Shown: piece by piece, positions 26,056 to 34,533 of the stretch | Layout: each line of letters starts with the position of its first letter | Numbering within the stretch: position 1 is the first letter of the stretch | Source: Curtobacterium sp. VKM Ac-2865 | Lineage (GTDB): Bacteria > Actinomycetota > Actinomycetes > Actinomycetales > Microbacteriaceae | Length of the DNA: 64,000 nucleotides | Assembly (NCBI RefSeq): GCF_015350905.1 | Contig: NZ_JADKRZ010000002.1 | Location: forward strand, 372,001 to 436,000 | Reading direction: 5' to 3' | Made by a program: the position numbers and the translations under genes | Notes under the pieces: model-generated | Databases searched by the model: none | Told to the model about the DNA's origin: nothing | What the model saw: only the letters and a program-made list of their open reading frames with translations

Positions 26056-27486
26056 TCAGATCTTCGTGGCGGCCTCGGACAGCACGCTCCGCAGGATCGA
26101 GGTGATCTCGCGGAACTCGGGCTGTCCGATGGTCAGCGGCGGTGCGAGCTGGACGACCGGGTCGCCGCGGTCGTCGGCGCGGCAGTACAGCCCCGCGTCG
26201 AACAGCGCCTTCGACAGGAAGCCACGGAGCAGACGCTCGGACTCGTCGCTGTCGAACGTGGTCTTCGTCGCCTTGTCCTTCACGAGCTCGATGCCGTAGA
26301 AGTACCCGGCCCCGCGGACGTCGCCGACGATCGGCAGGTCGCGCAGGGTGTCGAGCTCGGCCTTGAACAGCGGGGCGTTCTGCTGGACGTTCTCGAGCAG
26401 GCCCTCCTCCTCGAAGATGTCGAGGTTCTCCATCGCGACGGCGGCGGAGACGGGATGCCCGCCGAACGTGTAGCCGTGGGAGAAGGTCGTGTTCCCGGTC
26501 GAGAACGGCTCGAAGAGCTTGTCGCTGATGATCGTGGCGCCGATGGGCGAGTACCCGGAGGTCATCGCCTTCGCGCAGGTGATCATGTCCGGCACGAAGC
26601 CGTAGGTGTCGCAGGCGAACATCGTGCCGATCCGACCGAAGGCGCAGATCACCTCGTCGGACACGAGCAGGACGTCGTGCTCGTCGCAGATCTCGCGGAC
26701 ACGCTGGAAGTACCCGGGCGGCGGGGTGAAGCAGCCGCCCGAGTTCTGGACGGGCTCGAGGAAGACCGCCGCGACGGTGTCCGGTCCCTCGAACTCGATC
26801 ATCTCGCGGATGCGCTCGGCCGCCCAGAACCCGAACTCCTCCTCGGTCGCCCCCGCGAAGCCCATCTCCTCGGCGCGGTAGAAGTTCGTGTTCGGGACCC
26901 GGAAGCCGCCGGGGACCAGGGGTTCGTACATCGCCTTCATCGCCGGGATGCCCGTGATCGCCAGGGCTCCCTGCGGGGTGCCGTGGTACGCGACCGCGCG
27001 GGAGATCACCTTGTGCTTCGTCGGCTTGCCGCGGAGCTTCCAGTAGTGCTTCGCGAGCTTGAAGGCGGTCTCGACGGCCTCGCCACCGCCGGTCGAGAAG
27101 AACACCTTGTTGAGGTCGCCGGGCGCGTGGTCGGCCAGGCGGTCGGCGAGCTCGATCGCGGCGGGGTGCGCGTACGACCAGATCGGGAAGAACGACAGTG
27201 TCTCGGCCTGCTTGGCGGCCATCTCGGCCAGACGCTTCCGACCGTGCCCGGCGGCTACGACGAAGAGCCCGGACAGGCCGTCGATGTAGCCCTTGCCGTG
27301 GCTGTCGTAGACGTGGTGGCCCTCCCCGCGGACCATGATCGGCACGTCGGCCCCGGCCTGGTTGGCACCGTGTCGCGCGAAGTGCATCCACAGGTGGTCG
27401 CGGGACTTCTGCTGCAGGGCGGCGTCGTCCACCGGGGCGAACGGGTCGTACGAGCCGAGTCGTGTGGGCTGTTCGGAGATGGTCAT
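26056..27486 (-). CDS. Class III aminotransferase, putrescine/omega-amino type
   Basis: PLP enzyme of 476 aa. Motifs: STGGGEAVETAFKLAK (about 131-146), YHGTPQGALA, VSDEVICAFGR with cofactor Asp277, and Schiff-base Lys306 in TCAKAMTSGY. The aromatic N-terminus and Cys/Tyr choices match the putrescine-pyruvate or beta-alanine-pyruvate group rather than GabT. It would convert putrescine to 4-aminobutanal, feeding the dehydrogenase divergently encoded at 28079. ATG at 27486 overlaps the lrp stop by 4 nt. Confidence 0.87.
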   Translation of the reverse strand: MTISEQPTRLGSYDPFAPVDDAALQQKSRDHLWMHFARHGANQAGADVPIMVRGEGHHVYDSHGKGYIDGLSGLFVVAAGHGRKRLAEMAAKQAETLSFFPIWSYAHPAAIELADRLADHAPGDLNKVFFSTGGGEAVETAFKLAKHYWKLRGKPTKHKVISRAVAYHGTPQGALAITGIPAMKAMYEPLVPGGFRVPNTNFYRAEEMGFAGATEEEFGFWAAERIREMIEFEGPDTVAAVFLEPVQNSGGCFTPPPGYFQRVREICDEHDVLLVSDEVICAFGRIGTMFACDTYGFVPDMITCAKAMTSGYSPIGATIISDKLFEPFSTGNTTFSHGYTFGGHPVSAAVAMENLDIFEEEGLLENVQQNAPLFKAELDTLRDLPIVGDVRGAGYFYGIELVKDKATKTTFDSDESERLLRGFLSKALFDAGLYCRADDRGDPVVQLAPPLTIGQPEFREITSILRSVLSEAATKI

Positions 27487-27953
27487 CGCGTTCCCCAGTC
27501 GTAGAGCTGTTTGCGGAGTTGCAGGTAGACGAAGGTCTCGGTGCCGGTCACACCCGGGATCGCCCGGATCGTGCCGTTGAGCAGTTCGATGAGGTCGTCG
27601 TCGTCCTCGCAGACGACCTCGACCATCAGGTCGAAGCTGCCGGCGGTCATGACGAGGTAGTCGACCGCGGCCAGCTGTTCGAGTGCATCGGCGACCGAGC
27701 GGGTGTCACCGCTGACCCGGATGCCGATCATCGCCTGCCGGTGGAACCCGAGCTGCATGGGGTCGGTGACCGCGACGATCTGCATGACCCCGGTCTCGGT
27801 GAGCTTCTGCACGCGCTGCCGGACGGCCGCCTCACTGAGGCCGACCGCCTTGCCGATCTCCCCGTAGGGCCGGCGTCCGTCGGCCTGGAGCTGCTCGATG
27901 ATGCGCTTGGAGATGTCGTCGATGGGTCCTGGACGTCGTGGTGCTGCCGCCAT
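27483..27953 (-). CDS. Lrp/AsnC-family transcriptional regulator
   Basis: Regulator of 156 aa: an N-terminal helix-turn-helix (about 10-60, [19 protein letters not shown]) and a C-terminal RAM effector-binding domain (about 72-150). First gene of the operon with the aminotransferase and amine oxidase, divergent from the dehydrogenase-transporter operon. Two dyad sites in the shared promoter region are probable targets, so it likely senses an amine or amino acid and controls both arms. The ATG at 27953 is preferred over 27965 because it begins just before the conserved helix. Confidence 0.88.
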   Translation of the reverse strand: MAAAPRRPGPIDDISKRIIEQLQADGRRPYGEIGKAVGLSEAAVRQRVQKLTETGVMQIVAVTDPMQLGFHRQAMIGIRVSGDTRSVADALEQLAAVDYLVMTAGSFDLMVEVVCEDDDDLIELLNGTIRAIPGVTGTETFVYLQLRKQLYDWGTR

Positions 27954-27997
27954 GCCGGACAGCATGGCAGCGGTACTCCGCAGCATGCAAGGGATTC

Positions 27998-28039
27998 CGT
28001 TGTGAACAACGTGTTTCACGACGATTTCCGTTGTTACAA
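27998..28039. promoter_or_regulatory. Paired Lrp-type operators in the divergent polyamine promoter
   Basis: CGTTGTGAACAACG (27998-28011) is a perfect dyad; a second dyad TTGTTACAA lies at 28031-28039. The shared half-site is TTCCGTTGT, and the centres are about 30 bp apart, close to three helical turns, which suits an octameric Lrp protein wrapping DNA. Confidence 0.55.
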
Positions 28040-28078
28040 GTCTTCCGAACTGCTGGGATCCGTGTCAGGATCACCGCC

Positions 28079-29545
28079 ATGCCGGACACCGAGCAGACCA
28101 CGACGACCACCGCGGCGGCCACCCGACCGGTGCGGAACGTCATCGGTGGCGAGTCCGTCGAGCCCCGGGGCGCCCGGACGATCGAGCTCGTCGACCCGAC
28201 GAACGAGCAGGTCTACGGCGTCGCACCGGTGTCCACCGCCGCCGACGTGGACGACGCGTTCCGGTCGGCGGCGACGGCGTTCACGTCCTGGCGCCGCACG
28301 ACCCCGGGGGAGCGCCAGCTCGCGCTGTTCCGGATCGCCGACGCGGTGGAGGCCCGGGCGGAGGAGTTCGCCGACCTCGAGTCGCTCGACACCGGGAAGC
28401 CCAGGGTGTCCCTGGTCGAGGACGAGATCCTGCTCTCCGTCGACCAGATCCGCTTCTTCGCCGGTGCCGCGCGCAACCTCGAGGGGCGGAGCGCCGGGGA
28501 GTACCTGGCCGACCACACCTCGTTCGTGCGGCGTGAGCCGATCGGCGTCGTCGCCCAGGTCACGCCCTGGAACTACCCGCTCAACATGGCGGTGTGGAAG
28601 TTCGCGCCCGCGATCGCCGCCGGCAACACGACCGTGCTGAAGCCGAGCGACACGACACCGCTGTCGACGCTCCTGCTCGCCGAGGTCGCCGCGGAGTTCC
28701 TGCCGCCCGGCGTCCTCAACGTCGTCGTCGGGGACCGCGCCACCGGTGCGGCGATGATCGACCACCCCACACCGCAGCTCGTCTCGATCACCGGGTCCGT
28801 CCGCGCCGGTGTCGAGGTCGCCCGCGCTGCCGCCGGTGACCTCAAGCGCACGCACCTCGAACTCGGCGGGAAGGCCCCCGTGGTCGTGTTCGACGACGCG
28901 GACGTCCAGGCAGCGGTCGCCGGGATCGTGGCCGCCGGGTTCTTCAACGCCGGGCAGGACTGCACCGCGGCCACCCGGCTCCTCGTGCAGGACGGCGTCC
29001 ACGACGAGTTCGTCGCGGCCCTCGTCGCCGAGGCCCGAGCGACCGCACGGACCGGCGCCGGCGAGCCCGACCCCTTCTTCGGCCCGGTCAACAACGCCGC
29101 CCAGCTCGCCCAGGTCCGGTCGTTCCTCGACACCCTCCCCGACCACGCGTCGATCGAGCTCGGTGGCCACCGCGTCGGCGACGTCGGCTTCCACCACGAG
29201 GCCACGATCGTCTCCGGCCTGCGGCAGGACGACCACATCGTCCAGCAGGAGGTGTTCGGGCCGGTGCAGACCGTCCAGCGCTTCCACACCGAGGACGAGG
29301 CCCTGCGCTGGGCGAACGACGTCGAGTACGGCCTCGCGAGCTCGGTCTGGACGACCGACCACGGCCGCGCCATGCGCTTCGCCCGCGACCTCGACTTCGG
29401 CTGCGTGTGGATCAACACCCACATCCCGATCGTCGCCGAGATGCCGCACGGTGGCTTCCGCCACAGCGGGTACGGCAAGGACCTCTCGCAGTACGGTTTC
29501 GACGACTACACCCGCATCAAGCACGTCATGTCCTACATCGCCTGA
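28079..29545 (+). CDS. 4-aminobutanal dehydrogenase (betaine-aldehyde dehydrogenase family)
   Basis: NAD-dependent aldehyde dehydrogenase of 488 aa: TPWNYPLNM (about 162-170), base Glu261 in LELGGKAP, catalytic Cys295 in [10 protein letters not shown]. The NYPLNM motif and length fit the PatD/PuuC/BADH group that oxidises gamma-aminobutyraldehyde to GABA. It leads the operon with the polyamine ABC transporter (19 nt before the ATPase gene) and has CAGGAT 7 nt before the ATG. GABA produced would feed the GabT at 13458. Confidence 0.85.
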   Translation: MPDTEQTTTTTAAATRPVRNVIGGESVEPRGARTIELVDPTNEQVYGVAPVSTAADVDDAFRSAATAFTSWRRTTPGERQLALFRIADAVEARAEEFADLESLDTGKPRVSLVEDEILLSVDQIRFFAGAARNLEGRSAGEYLADHTSFVRREPIGVVAQVTPWNYPLNMAVWKFAPAIAAGNTTVLKPSDTTPLSTLLLAEVAAEFLPPGVLNVVVGDRATGAAMIDHPTPQLVSITGSVRAGVEVARAAAGDLKRTHLELGGKAPVVVFDDADVQAAVAGIVAAGFFNAGQDCTAATRLLVQDGVHDEFVAALVAEARATARTGAGEPDPFFGPVNNAAQLAQVRSFLDTLPDHASIELGGHRVGDVGFHHEATIVSGLRQDDHIVQQEVFGPVQTVQRFHTEDEALRWANDVEYGLASSVWTTDHGRAMRFARDLDFGCVWINTHIPIVAEMPHGGFRHSGYGKDLSQYGFDDYTRIKHVMSYIA

Positions 29546-29564
29546 CCGACCAGCAGGAGGCACC

Positions 29565-30749
29565 ATGGCAATGACCGGCACGTTCGCCGAATCCGGGGCC
29601 GACCTCCGGCTCGAACAGATCACGAAGTCGTTCCCCGGGCACACCGCGGTCGACGCCCTCGACCTGACCGTGCCGGCCGGCTCGTTCTTCGCCCTGCTCG
29701 GTCCGTCCGGCTGCGGCAAGACCACCACGCTGCGCCTGGTCGCCGGGTTGGAGGAGCCCACCAGTGGCAGCATCCTGCTGGGTGGCAAGGACGTCACCGA
29801 CACGAAGCCGTACCAGCGGCCCGTCAACACCGTGTTCCAGAACTACGCGCTGTTCCCGCACATGAGCGTGCTCGACAACGTCGCCTTCGGGCTGAAGCGC
29901 CGCCGCATCCCGGACCCGATGACGAAGGCGATGGAGGCCCTGCGCCTGGTCGAGCTCGAGGGCTCCGCCGGCAAGCGCCCGGCCCAGCTGTCCGGCGGCA
30001 TGCAGCAGCGGGTCGCCCTGGCCCGCGCGATCGTCAACCGACCGGCGCTCCTGCTGCTCGACGAACCGCTCGGTGCGCTCGACCTGCAGCTCCGCCACCA
30101 GATGCAGCTCGAGCTGAAGACGATCCAGGCCGAGGTCGGCCTGACCTTCCTCCACGTCACCCACGACCAGGAGGAGGCGATGACGATGGCCGACACGGTC
30201 GCCGTCATGAACGGTGGGCGCATCGAGCAGATGGGCAGCCCCGAGGACCTCTACGAGCTGCCGCGCACCGCGTTCGTCGCCAACTTCCTCGGGCAGTCGA
30301 ACCTGCTCGAGGGCGAGGTCCGCGGCACCGAGCGCGGCCTGCTCGTCGTCGCCACGGCAGCTGGCACGATCGCCGTCCCGGCGGACCGCGCCGTCGCGAC
30401 CACCGGCCGTGTCGTCGTCGGTGTGCGCCCCGAGAAGCTCAAGGTCCGCATCGTCCGACCGGAGGAGGAGGCCGGCCGCAACATCCTCGGACCGGGTCGA
30501 GTTGTCGACGTCTCCTTCTCCGGGGTCAGCACCCAGTACCTGGTGGAGGTCCCCGGCGCCGGACGCGTCGCCGTCTTCGCGCAGAACTCCAAGGGCGGTC
30601 CGCGGGTCGCCACCGGCACGGAGGTCTGGCTCACGTGGGGCGTCGACCACGGCTTCGGCCTGGAGGCTCCCCCCGCGTCCGACGCGACGGTCACCACCCA
30701 GCCCGCACCGGGCCTCCCGGCGGTCGAGACGGTGGGAGCGACCCGGTGA
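29565..30749 (+). CDS. potA: Spermidine/putrescine-type ABC transporter ATPase
   Basis: ABC ATPase of 394 aa: Walker A GPSGCGKTT (46-54), Q-loop in TVFQNYALFPHM, signature LSGGMQQRVALARA, Walker B LLLLDEPLGALD and H-loop HVTHDQEEA. The C-terminal quarter is a TOBE regulatory domain, as in PotA/PotG. A perfect AGGAGG site precedes the ATG. It energises import by the downstream binding protein and permeases; the stop overlaps the next GTG. Confidence 0.92.
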   Translation: MAMTGTFAESGADLRLEQITKSFPGHTAVDALDLTVPAGSFFALLGPSGCGKTTTLRLVAGLEEPTSGSILLGGKDVTDTKPYQRPVNTVFQNYALFPHMSVLDNVAFGLKRRRIPDPMTKAMEALRLVELEGSAGKRPAQLSGGMQQRVALARAIVNRPALLLLDEPLGALDLQLRHQMQLELKTIQAEVGLTFLHVTHDQEEAMTMADTVAVMNGGRIEQMGSPEDLYELPRTAFVANFLGQSNLLEGEVRGTERGLLVVATAAGTIAVPADRAVATTGRVVVGVRPEKLKVRIVRPEEEAGRNILGPGRVVDVSFSGVSTQYLVEVPGAGRVAVFAQNSKGGPRVATGTEVWLTWGVDHGFGLEAPPASDATVTTQPAPGLPAVETVGATR

Positions 30750-31966
30750 GCCGCGAGCCGGCACCGAGCCCCGACCTGCTGCGCGGACTGACGTCCGCCC
30801 GCGTGAGCCGACGTGGCCTGCTCGCTGGCGGAGGCGCCGCCGCGCTCGCCGCGCTCCTGACCGGCTGCAGCATCAAGGGGTCCGCCGCTTCGGCCGACAC
30901 CGACGTCGACTGGGCGGCGTTCTGGAAGGCGGCGAAGCCGACCGGCGAGCTGAACTTCGCGAACTGGCCGCTCTACATCGACTCCGACCACGGCAAGTCC
31001 GAGTCCCTCGCGCTCTTCCGCGAGGAGACCGGGATCGACATCGACTACCAGGCCGTCATCCAGGACAACGCGACGTTCTACGCGACCGTCTCCCCGATCC
31101 TCCGGGCGCACGGTGGCACCGGGTACGACGTCGTCGTGATGACGAACGGGTACGAACTCACCGAGATGATCAAGAACGGTTTCGTCTGCGAGCTCGACCA
31201 CAGTCGGCTGCCGAACTTCGCGAAGTACGCCTCGGACTCGGTGAAGGACCCGAACTACGACCCGGGCAACGCGCACACCGTCGTCTGGCAGACCGGGTTC
31301 ACCGGGCTCGCGTACAACCCCAAGTACACCGGTCGGAGGATCACCTCGTTCGAGGACCTCAAGGACCCGGCGTTCAAGGGCCGCATCGGGCTGATGAGCG
31401 ACAACACCGAGCTGGGATCGCTCGCGCTGCTGGCGCTCGGCATCCCCCCGGAGGACAGCACTCCGGCCGACTGGAGGAAGGCGCAGGCCTGGCTCCGGGA
31501 ACTCCGACCGAGCGTCTCGGGGTTCTACGACCAGAGCTACATCAACCGGTTGGAGAACGGCGACACCTGGATCACCCAGGCGTGGTCGGGCGACGTGTTC
31601 CAGGCGCAGCAGTCGGGGTTCCCGGACCTGGAGTTCGTCACACCGGACGAGGGCCAGATGACCTGGCACGACAACATGATGATCCCGCGCCAGGCCGCGA
31701 ACCCCGTGTCGGCCCTCGCCTGGATGGACTTCTACTACACGCCGCGGATCGCCGGGATCGTCGAGGACTACGTCAACTACGTGTGCCCCGTGCCTGCGGC
31801 CGAGGACTACGTGCGCGACGAGCTCGACGACGCCGCCGTCGCGGACAGCCCGCTGGTGTTCCCGTCCGAGTCCGTGCTGGCGGCGTCGCACGAGTTCCGG
31901 GTCTTCCAGAACTACGACGAGTACTCGGAGTGGAACAGCGTCTTCAACGCGGTGGTGCAGTCGTGA
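30746..31966 (+). CDS. potD: Polyamine-binding lipoprotein of ABC transporter
   Basis: Solute-binding protein of 406 aa. The N-terminus carries a twin-arginine-like SRRGLLAGG and a lipobox LLTGC with Cys41, so it is probably exported folded and lipid-anchored. The mature part has the PotD-type motif LNFANWPLYID and the tail PSESVLAASHEFR. It starts at GTG 30746, overlapping potA. Binding of spermidine or putrescine is inferred from family and adjacent catabolic genes. Confidence 0.88.
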   Translation: MSREPAPSPDLLRGLTSARVSRRGLLAGGGAAALAALLTGCSIKGSAASADTDVDWAAFWKAAKPTGELNFANWPLYIDSDHGKSESLALFREETGIDIDYQAVIQDNATFYATVSPILRAHGGTGYDVVVMTNGYELTEMIKNGFVCELDHSRLPNFAKYASDSVKDPNYDPGNAHTVVWQTGFTGLAYNPKYTGRRITSFEDLKDPAFKGRIGLMSDNTELGSLALLALGIPPEDSTPADWRKAQAWLRELRPSVSGFYDQSYINRLENGDTWITQAWSGDVFQAQQSGFPDLEFVTPDEGQMTWHDNMMIPRQAANPVSALAWMDFYYTPRIAGIVEDYVNYVCPVPAAEDYVRDELDDAAVADSPLVFPSESVLAASHEFRVFQNYDEYSEWNSVFNAVVQS

Positions 31967-32883
31967 CCGCGCTCGGGACCGCTCCCGGTCTGGGTGCCCC
32001 GGCCGCGCCGGTGCGGCGGGGGCGGCGACGCAGCACGCCGTTCCTGCTCGCGCTCGTCGGGACCGCGTACCTGGCGGTGTTCTTCGTGATCCCGCTGCTC
32101 TCCGGGCTGATCGTGTCGCTCATGTCGGGCAACCCGGACGACGGCTACACGTTCACGTGGAACTTCGGGGTCTACTCCGCGCTCTTCGTCGACCCGCAGG
32201 TGCCCTACCTGACGTTCCTGCTCCGGTCGCTCTGGTACGGCCTGGCTGCGACCCTGGTGACCATCATCGTCGGTTACCCAGTTGCGTACTTCATCGCGTT
32301 CCGGGTCTCGGCGCGGTGGAAGAGCCCGCTGCTGATGCTCGTGTTCGTCAGCTTCCTGGTGTCGTTCGTCATCCGCACCGACATGTGGGCGTTCGTGCTC
32401 GCGTCGCAGGGGCCGGTCGTCACCGTGCTGCAGGGCATCGGGCTGGCCGGCAAGGACTTCCAGATCCTCGGCACGTCCGGAGCGGTGGTCTTCGGCGACG
32501 CGTACAACGACCTGGCCTTCATGGTGCTGCCGATCTACGCCGCGCTCGAGCGCATCGACCCGCGACTCGGCGAGGCCGCGAACGACCTCTACGCGGGCAA
32601 GGTCCGCGCGTTCTGGCACACCACGCTGCCGCTGTCCCGGTCGGGCGTCTTCGCCGGGGTGCTGCTCGTGTTCATCGACTGCGTCGGGGACCCGGTCAAC
32701 TCGGCGCTCCTCGGTGGCACGAACACGTACACGATCGGGCAGGCGATCCAGGACGCCTACTCCGGCAACCAGCAGTACAACGTGGCCGCAGCGCTGTCGA
32801 CCGTGCTCATGGTCGTGCTCGGCATCATCCTGTTCGTGTACGCCAGGGTGTCCGGCACCGACGACCTCGAGGACCTCGTATGA
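31963..32883 (+). CDS. potB: Polyamine ABC transporter permease PotB-like
   Basis: Inner-membrane permease of 306 aa with six predicted helices and the cytoplasmic EAA loop (EAANDLYAGKVRAFWHTTLP) that docks on the ATPase. GTG start at 31963 overlaps the binding-protein stop (GTGA). An alternative in-frame start is not needed because the first helix (about 27-49) follows a normal basic N-terminus. Confidence 0.9.
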   Translation: MTALGTAPGLGAPAAPVRRGRRRSTPFLLALVGTAYLAVFFVIPLLSGLIVSLMSGNPDDGYTFTWNFGVYSALFVDPQVPYLTFLLRSLWYGLAATLVTIIVGYPVAYFIAFRVSARWKSPLLMLVFVSFLVSFVIRTDMWAFVLASQGPVVTVLQGIGLAGKDFQILGTSGAVVFGDAYNDLAFMVLPIYAALERIDPRLGEAANDLYAGKVRAFWHTTLPLSRSGVFAGVLLVFIDCVGDPVNSALLGGTNTYTIGQAIQDAYSGNQQYNVAAALSTVLMVVLGIILFVYARVSGTDDLEDLV

Positions 32884-33758
32884 CCGCCGTCGCTCCGTCC
32901 CGCTCGTCCACCGCGCCGACCTCGCCGGTCACCGGGTCCGTGCCCGGCCGGTCGCGACGCCGCGGTGTGGACCGGCGTGGACCGTGGCTGGCGATCGTCT
33001 ACTGGGTCGTCATCGCGGTCACGCTCGTGCCCATCGTCTACATGATCGTGTACTCGTTCAACGACGCCCCGACGAACCGGTTGTCGTTCGCGTGGAACGG
33101 GTTCACGACCTACTGGTACGCGAACCTCGTGAACGTCTCCGGGCTCGGACAGGCCTTCGTCACCTCGGTCGTCGTCGCGTTCCTGGCGGCGGTCGTCTCC
33201 GTCGCCATCGGTCTGCCGCTCGCCCTGGCGCTCGAACGCCACCGGTTCCCGGGCCGTGGCGTCGTGAACAGCGTCGTCTTCGCGGACATCGCGGCGCCGT
33301 CGATCGTCGTCGGGTCGGCGTCGCTGTCGTTCTTCCTGTCCATCGGGCTGGGCACGGGGTTCCTCACCGTGCTGCTGACGCACGTGGCGTTCGACGTGGC
33401 CTACGTGGTCGTGGTGCTGCGGGCGCGGATCGCGGGGACGTCGCGGGCGCTCGAGGAGGCGGCCAGCGACCTCGGTGCGACGCCGCTGCAGGCCTTCCGG
33501 CTCGTGACGCTGCCGCTGCTGGCGCCGGGCATGCTCGCCGCGGGGCTGTTGGCGCTCGCGATGTCGATCGACGACTACGTGATCACCTCGTTCGTCGCCG
33601 GACCCTCCGTGACCTTCCCGCTGTTCGTGTACGGGGCCGCGAAGGCCGGCATGCCACCGCAGGTGCTGTGCTTCGGGACGCTGGTGTTCGCGGTGGGGCT
33701 GCTCGTCGCGCTGCTGAACGGGGCGCTCAACCGGCGGTTGGCGCGCACGCGGGGGTGA
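32880..33758 (+). CDS. potC: Polyamine ABC transporter permease PotC-like
   Basis: Second permease subunit of 292 aa with about six helices and an EAA loop EEAASDLGATPLQAFRLVTL. Like E. coli PotC it ends shortly after the last helix with a basic tail. The ATG overlaps the potB stop by 4 nt. It closes the operon and is followed by a hairpin terminator. Confidence 0.9.
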   Translation: MTAVAPSRSSTAPTSPVTGSVPGRSRRRGVDRRGPWLAIVYWVVIAVTLVPIVYMIVYSFNDAPTNRLSFAWNGFTTYWYANLVNVSGLGQAFVTSVVVAFLAAVVSVAIGLPLALALERHRFPGRGVVNSVVFADIAAPSIVVGSASLSFFLSIGLGTGFLTVLLTHVAFDVAYVVVVLRARIAGTSRALEEAASDLGATPLQAFRLVTLPLLAPGMLAAGLLALAMSIDDYVITSFVAGPSVTFPLFVYGAAKAGMPPQVLCFGTLVFAVGLLVALLNGALNRRLARTRG

Positions 33759-33768
33759 GGCGTGCGGA

Positions 33769-33802
33769 GCGCCCCGCGCCGGTGATGGCCGTCGCGGGGC
33801 GC
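33769..33802. terminator. Terminator after potC
   Basis: 10-bp arms GCGCCCCGCG (33769-33778) and CGCGGGGCGC (33793-33802) between convergent potC and a 36-aa gene. Confidence 0.75.
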
Positions 33803-33809
33803 CCGTGTC

Positions 33810-33920
33810 TCAGTCCTTCCGGACCAGGTCGACGAGGAGCCTGGCGAGGTTCACGAGCAAGCCCGCGACCCCCAACCAGGACACCTGACGCCTGGGCTTG
33901 GGATCGGTGTCGTTCGACAT
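33810..33920 (-). CDS. Small hypothetical protein, 36 aa, amphipathic/hydrophobic
   Basis: A 36-codon gene with an excellent GGAGGT ribosome-binding site 7 nt before its ATG. The peptide begins MSNDTDPKPRRQVSW and continues with a Leu/Val-rich stretch (GVAGLLVNLARLLVDLV) ending RKD, so it is probably a membrane-associated or amphipathic-helix peptide. No family recognised. It is monocistronic, facing potC. Confidence 0.6.
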   Translation of the reverse strand: MSNDTDPKPRRQVSWLGVAGLLVNLARLLVDLVRKD

Positions 33921-34001
33921 CGAGACCACCTCCGGTGTCAGCGCCGGCGGACACGAGGAGCGGATGGCCGGGACGGACGTGCAGTCGGGCCGGAGCCTGA
34001 C

Positions 34002-34107
34002 TACACTGAACCCGAGCGTTCAGACTCGGGGACGGGTACGTCCGTCCTCGGCTTTCCACTCGGAGAGCAACTCGAAGCCCATCACCGTTGCTGCGGTGGT
34101 GGGCTTC
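34002..34107 (+). ncRNA. Candidate small RNA with promoter and three hairpins
   Basis: A -10-like TACACT (34002-34007) is followed by three consecutive stem-loops: CCCGAG/CTCGGG (34011-34030), GGACGG/CCGTCC (34030-34047) and a 13-bp stem at 34074-34107 with one wobble pair. The last could terminate a transcript of roughly 95 nt. No coding frame is convincing here. The -35 match is weak and no T-tract follows, so this remains a candidate. Confidence 0.3.
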
Positions 34108-34180
34108 ACGCTTGCCCCAGGGGCGCCACCCGGCGGTGTCGCACCCCACACCCCCAGCCTATGTGGTATTTCAGCGGGGT

Positions 34181-34354
34181 TCAGTCCGCGTCGTCGTGGC
34201 TCGGCTGGGGGCCGCCGGCAGCCGAGCGGTAGGCACGAGCCACGTACCCGAGGGACACCGCGTTCGTGGCCCGCTCCGCCATGTCCTCGATGCGCTTGAA
34301 CAGCGCGACCTGTGCGGTCCGCTGGGCTTCCGTCACGTCCTGGTCAGTCGTCAT
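34181..34354 (-). CDS. Small hypothetical protein, 57 aa
   Basis: A 57-residue protein starting MTTDQDVTEAQRTAQVALFK and containing RIEDMAERATNAVSLGYVAR, a charged amphipathic helix pattern seen in many short actinobacterial hypotheticals; the C-terminus is disordered and acidic. The ribosome-binding site is weak (AGGGG about 8 nt upstream). Function unknown. It lies in the otherwise gene-poor 775-bp stretch between potC and the GMC oxidoreductase gene. Confidence 0.5.
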   Translation of the reverse strand: MTTDQDVTEAQRTAQVALFKRIEDMAERATNAVSLGYVARAYRSAAGGPQPSHDDAD

Positions 34355-34440
34355 GTCGGGCCCCTGTCATCGATGCGTGGTCGGACTCTACACACCGCCC
34401 GCGCGGATCGACCCATGTCAGGTGCGATGGGAAGCGGGAA

Positions 34441-34479
34441 CGCGCGTAGGGGGTCGGAAGAACCGACCCCCTACGCGCG
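34441..34479. repeat. Family B palindrome, terminator-like
   Basis: Perfect 17-bp inverted repeat (34441-34457 / 34463-34479) with loop AAGAA, followed by CGATTCGAC. A related but imperfect copy with the same flank is at about 63888-63945. It sits 55 bp downstream of the GMC oxidoreductase stop. Confidence 0.75.
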
Positions 34480-34533
34480 ATTCGACCTCCTGCACGCGGA
34501 AGGGCCGCGGGGAAGGGCCTACCCGAACCCGCG

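Noticed and set aside
33759-34533. Integrated phage or IS remnant in the gene-poor gap
   Set aside because: No integrase or transposase fragments or terminal repeats were seen; two short genes and hairpins account for much of it.
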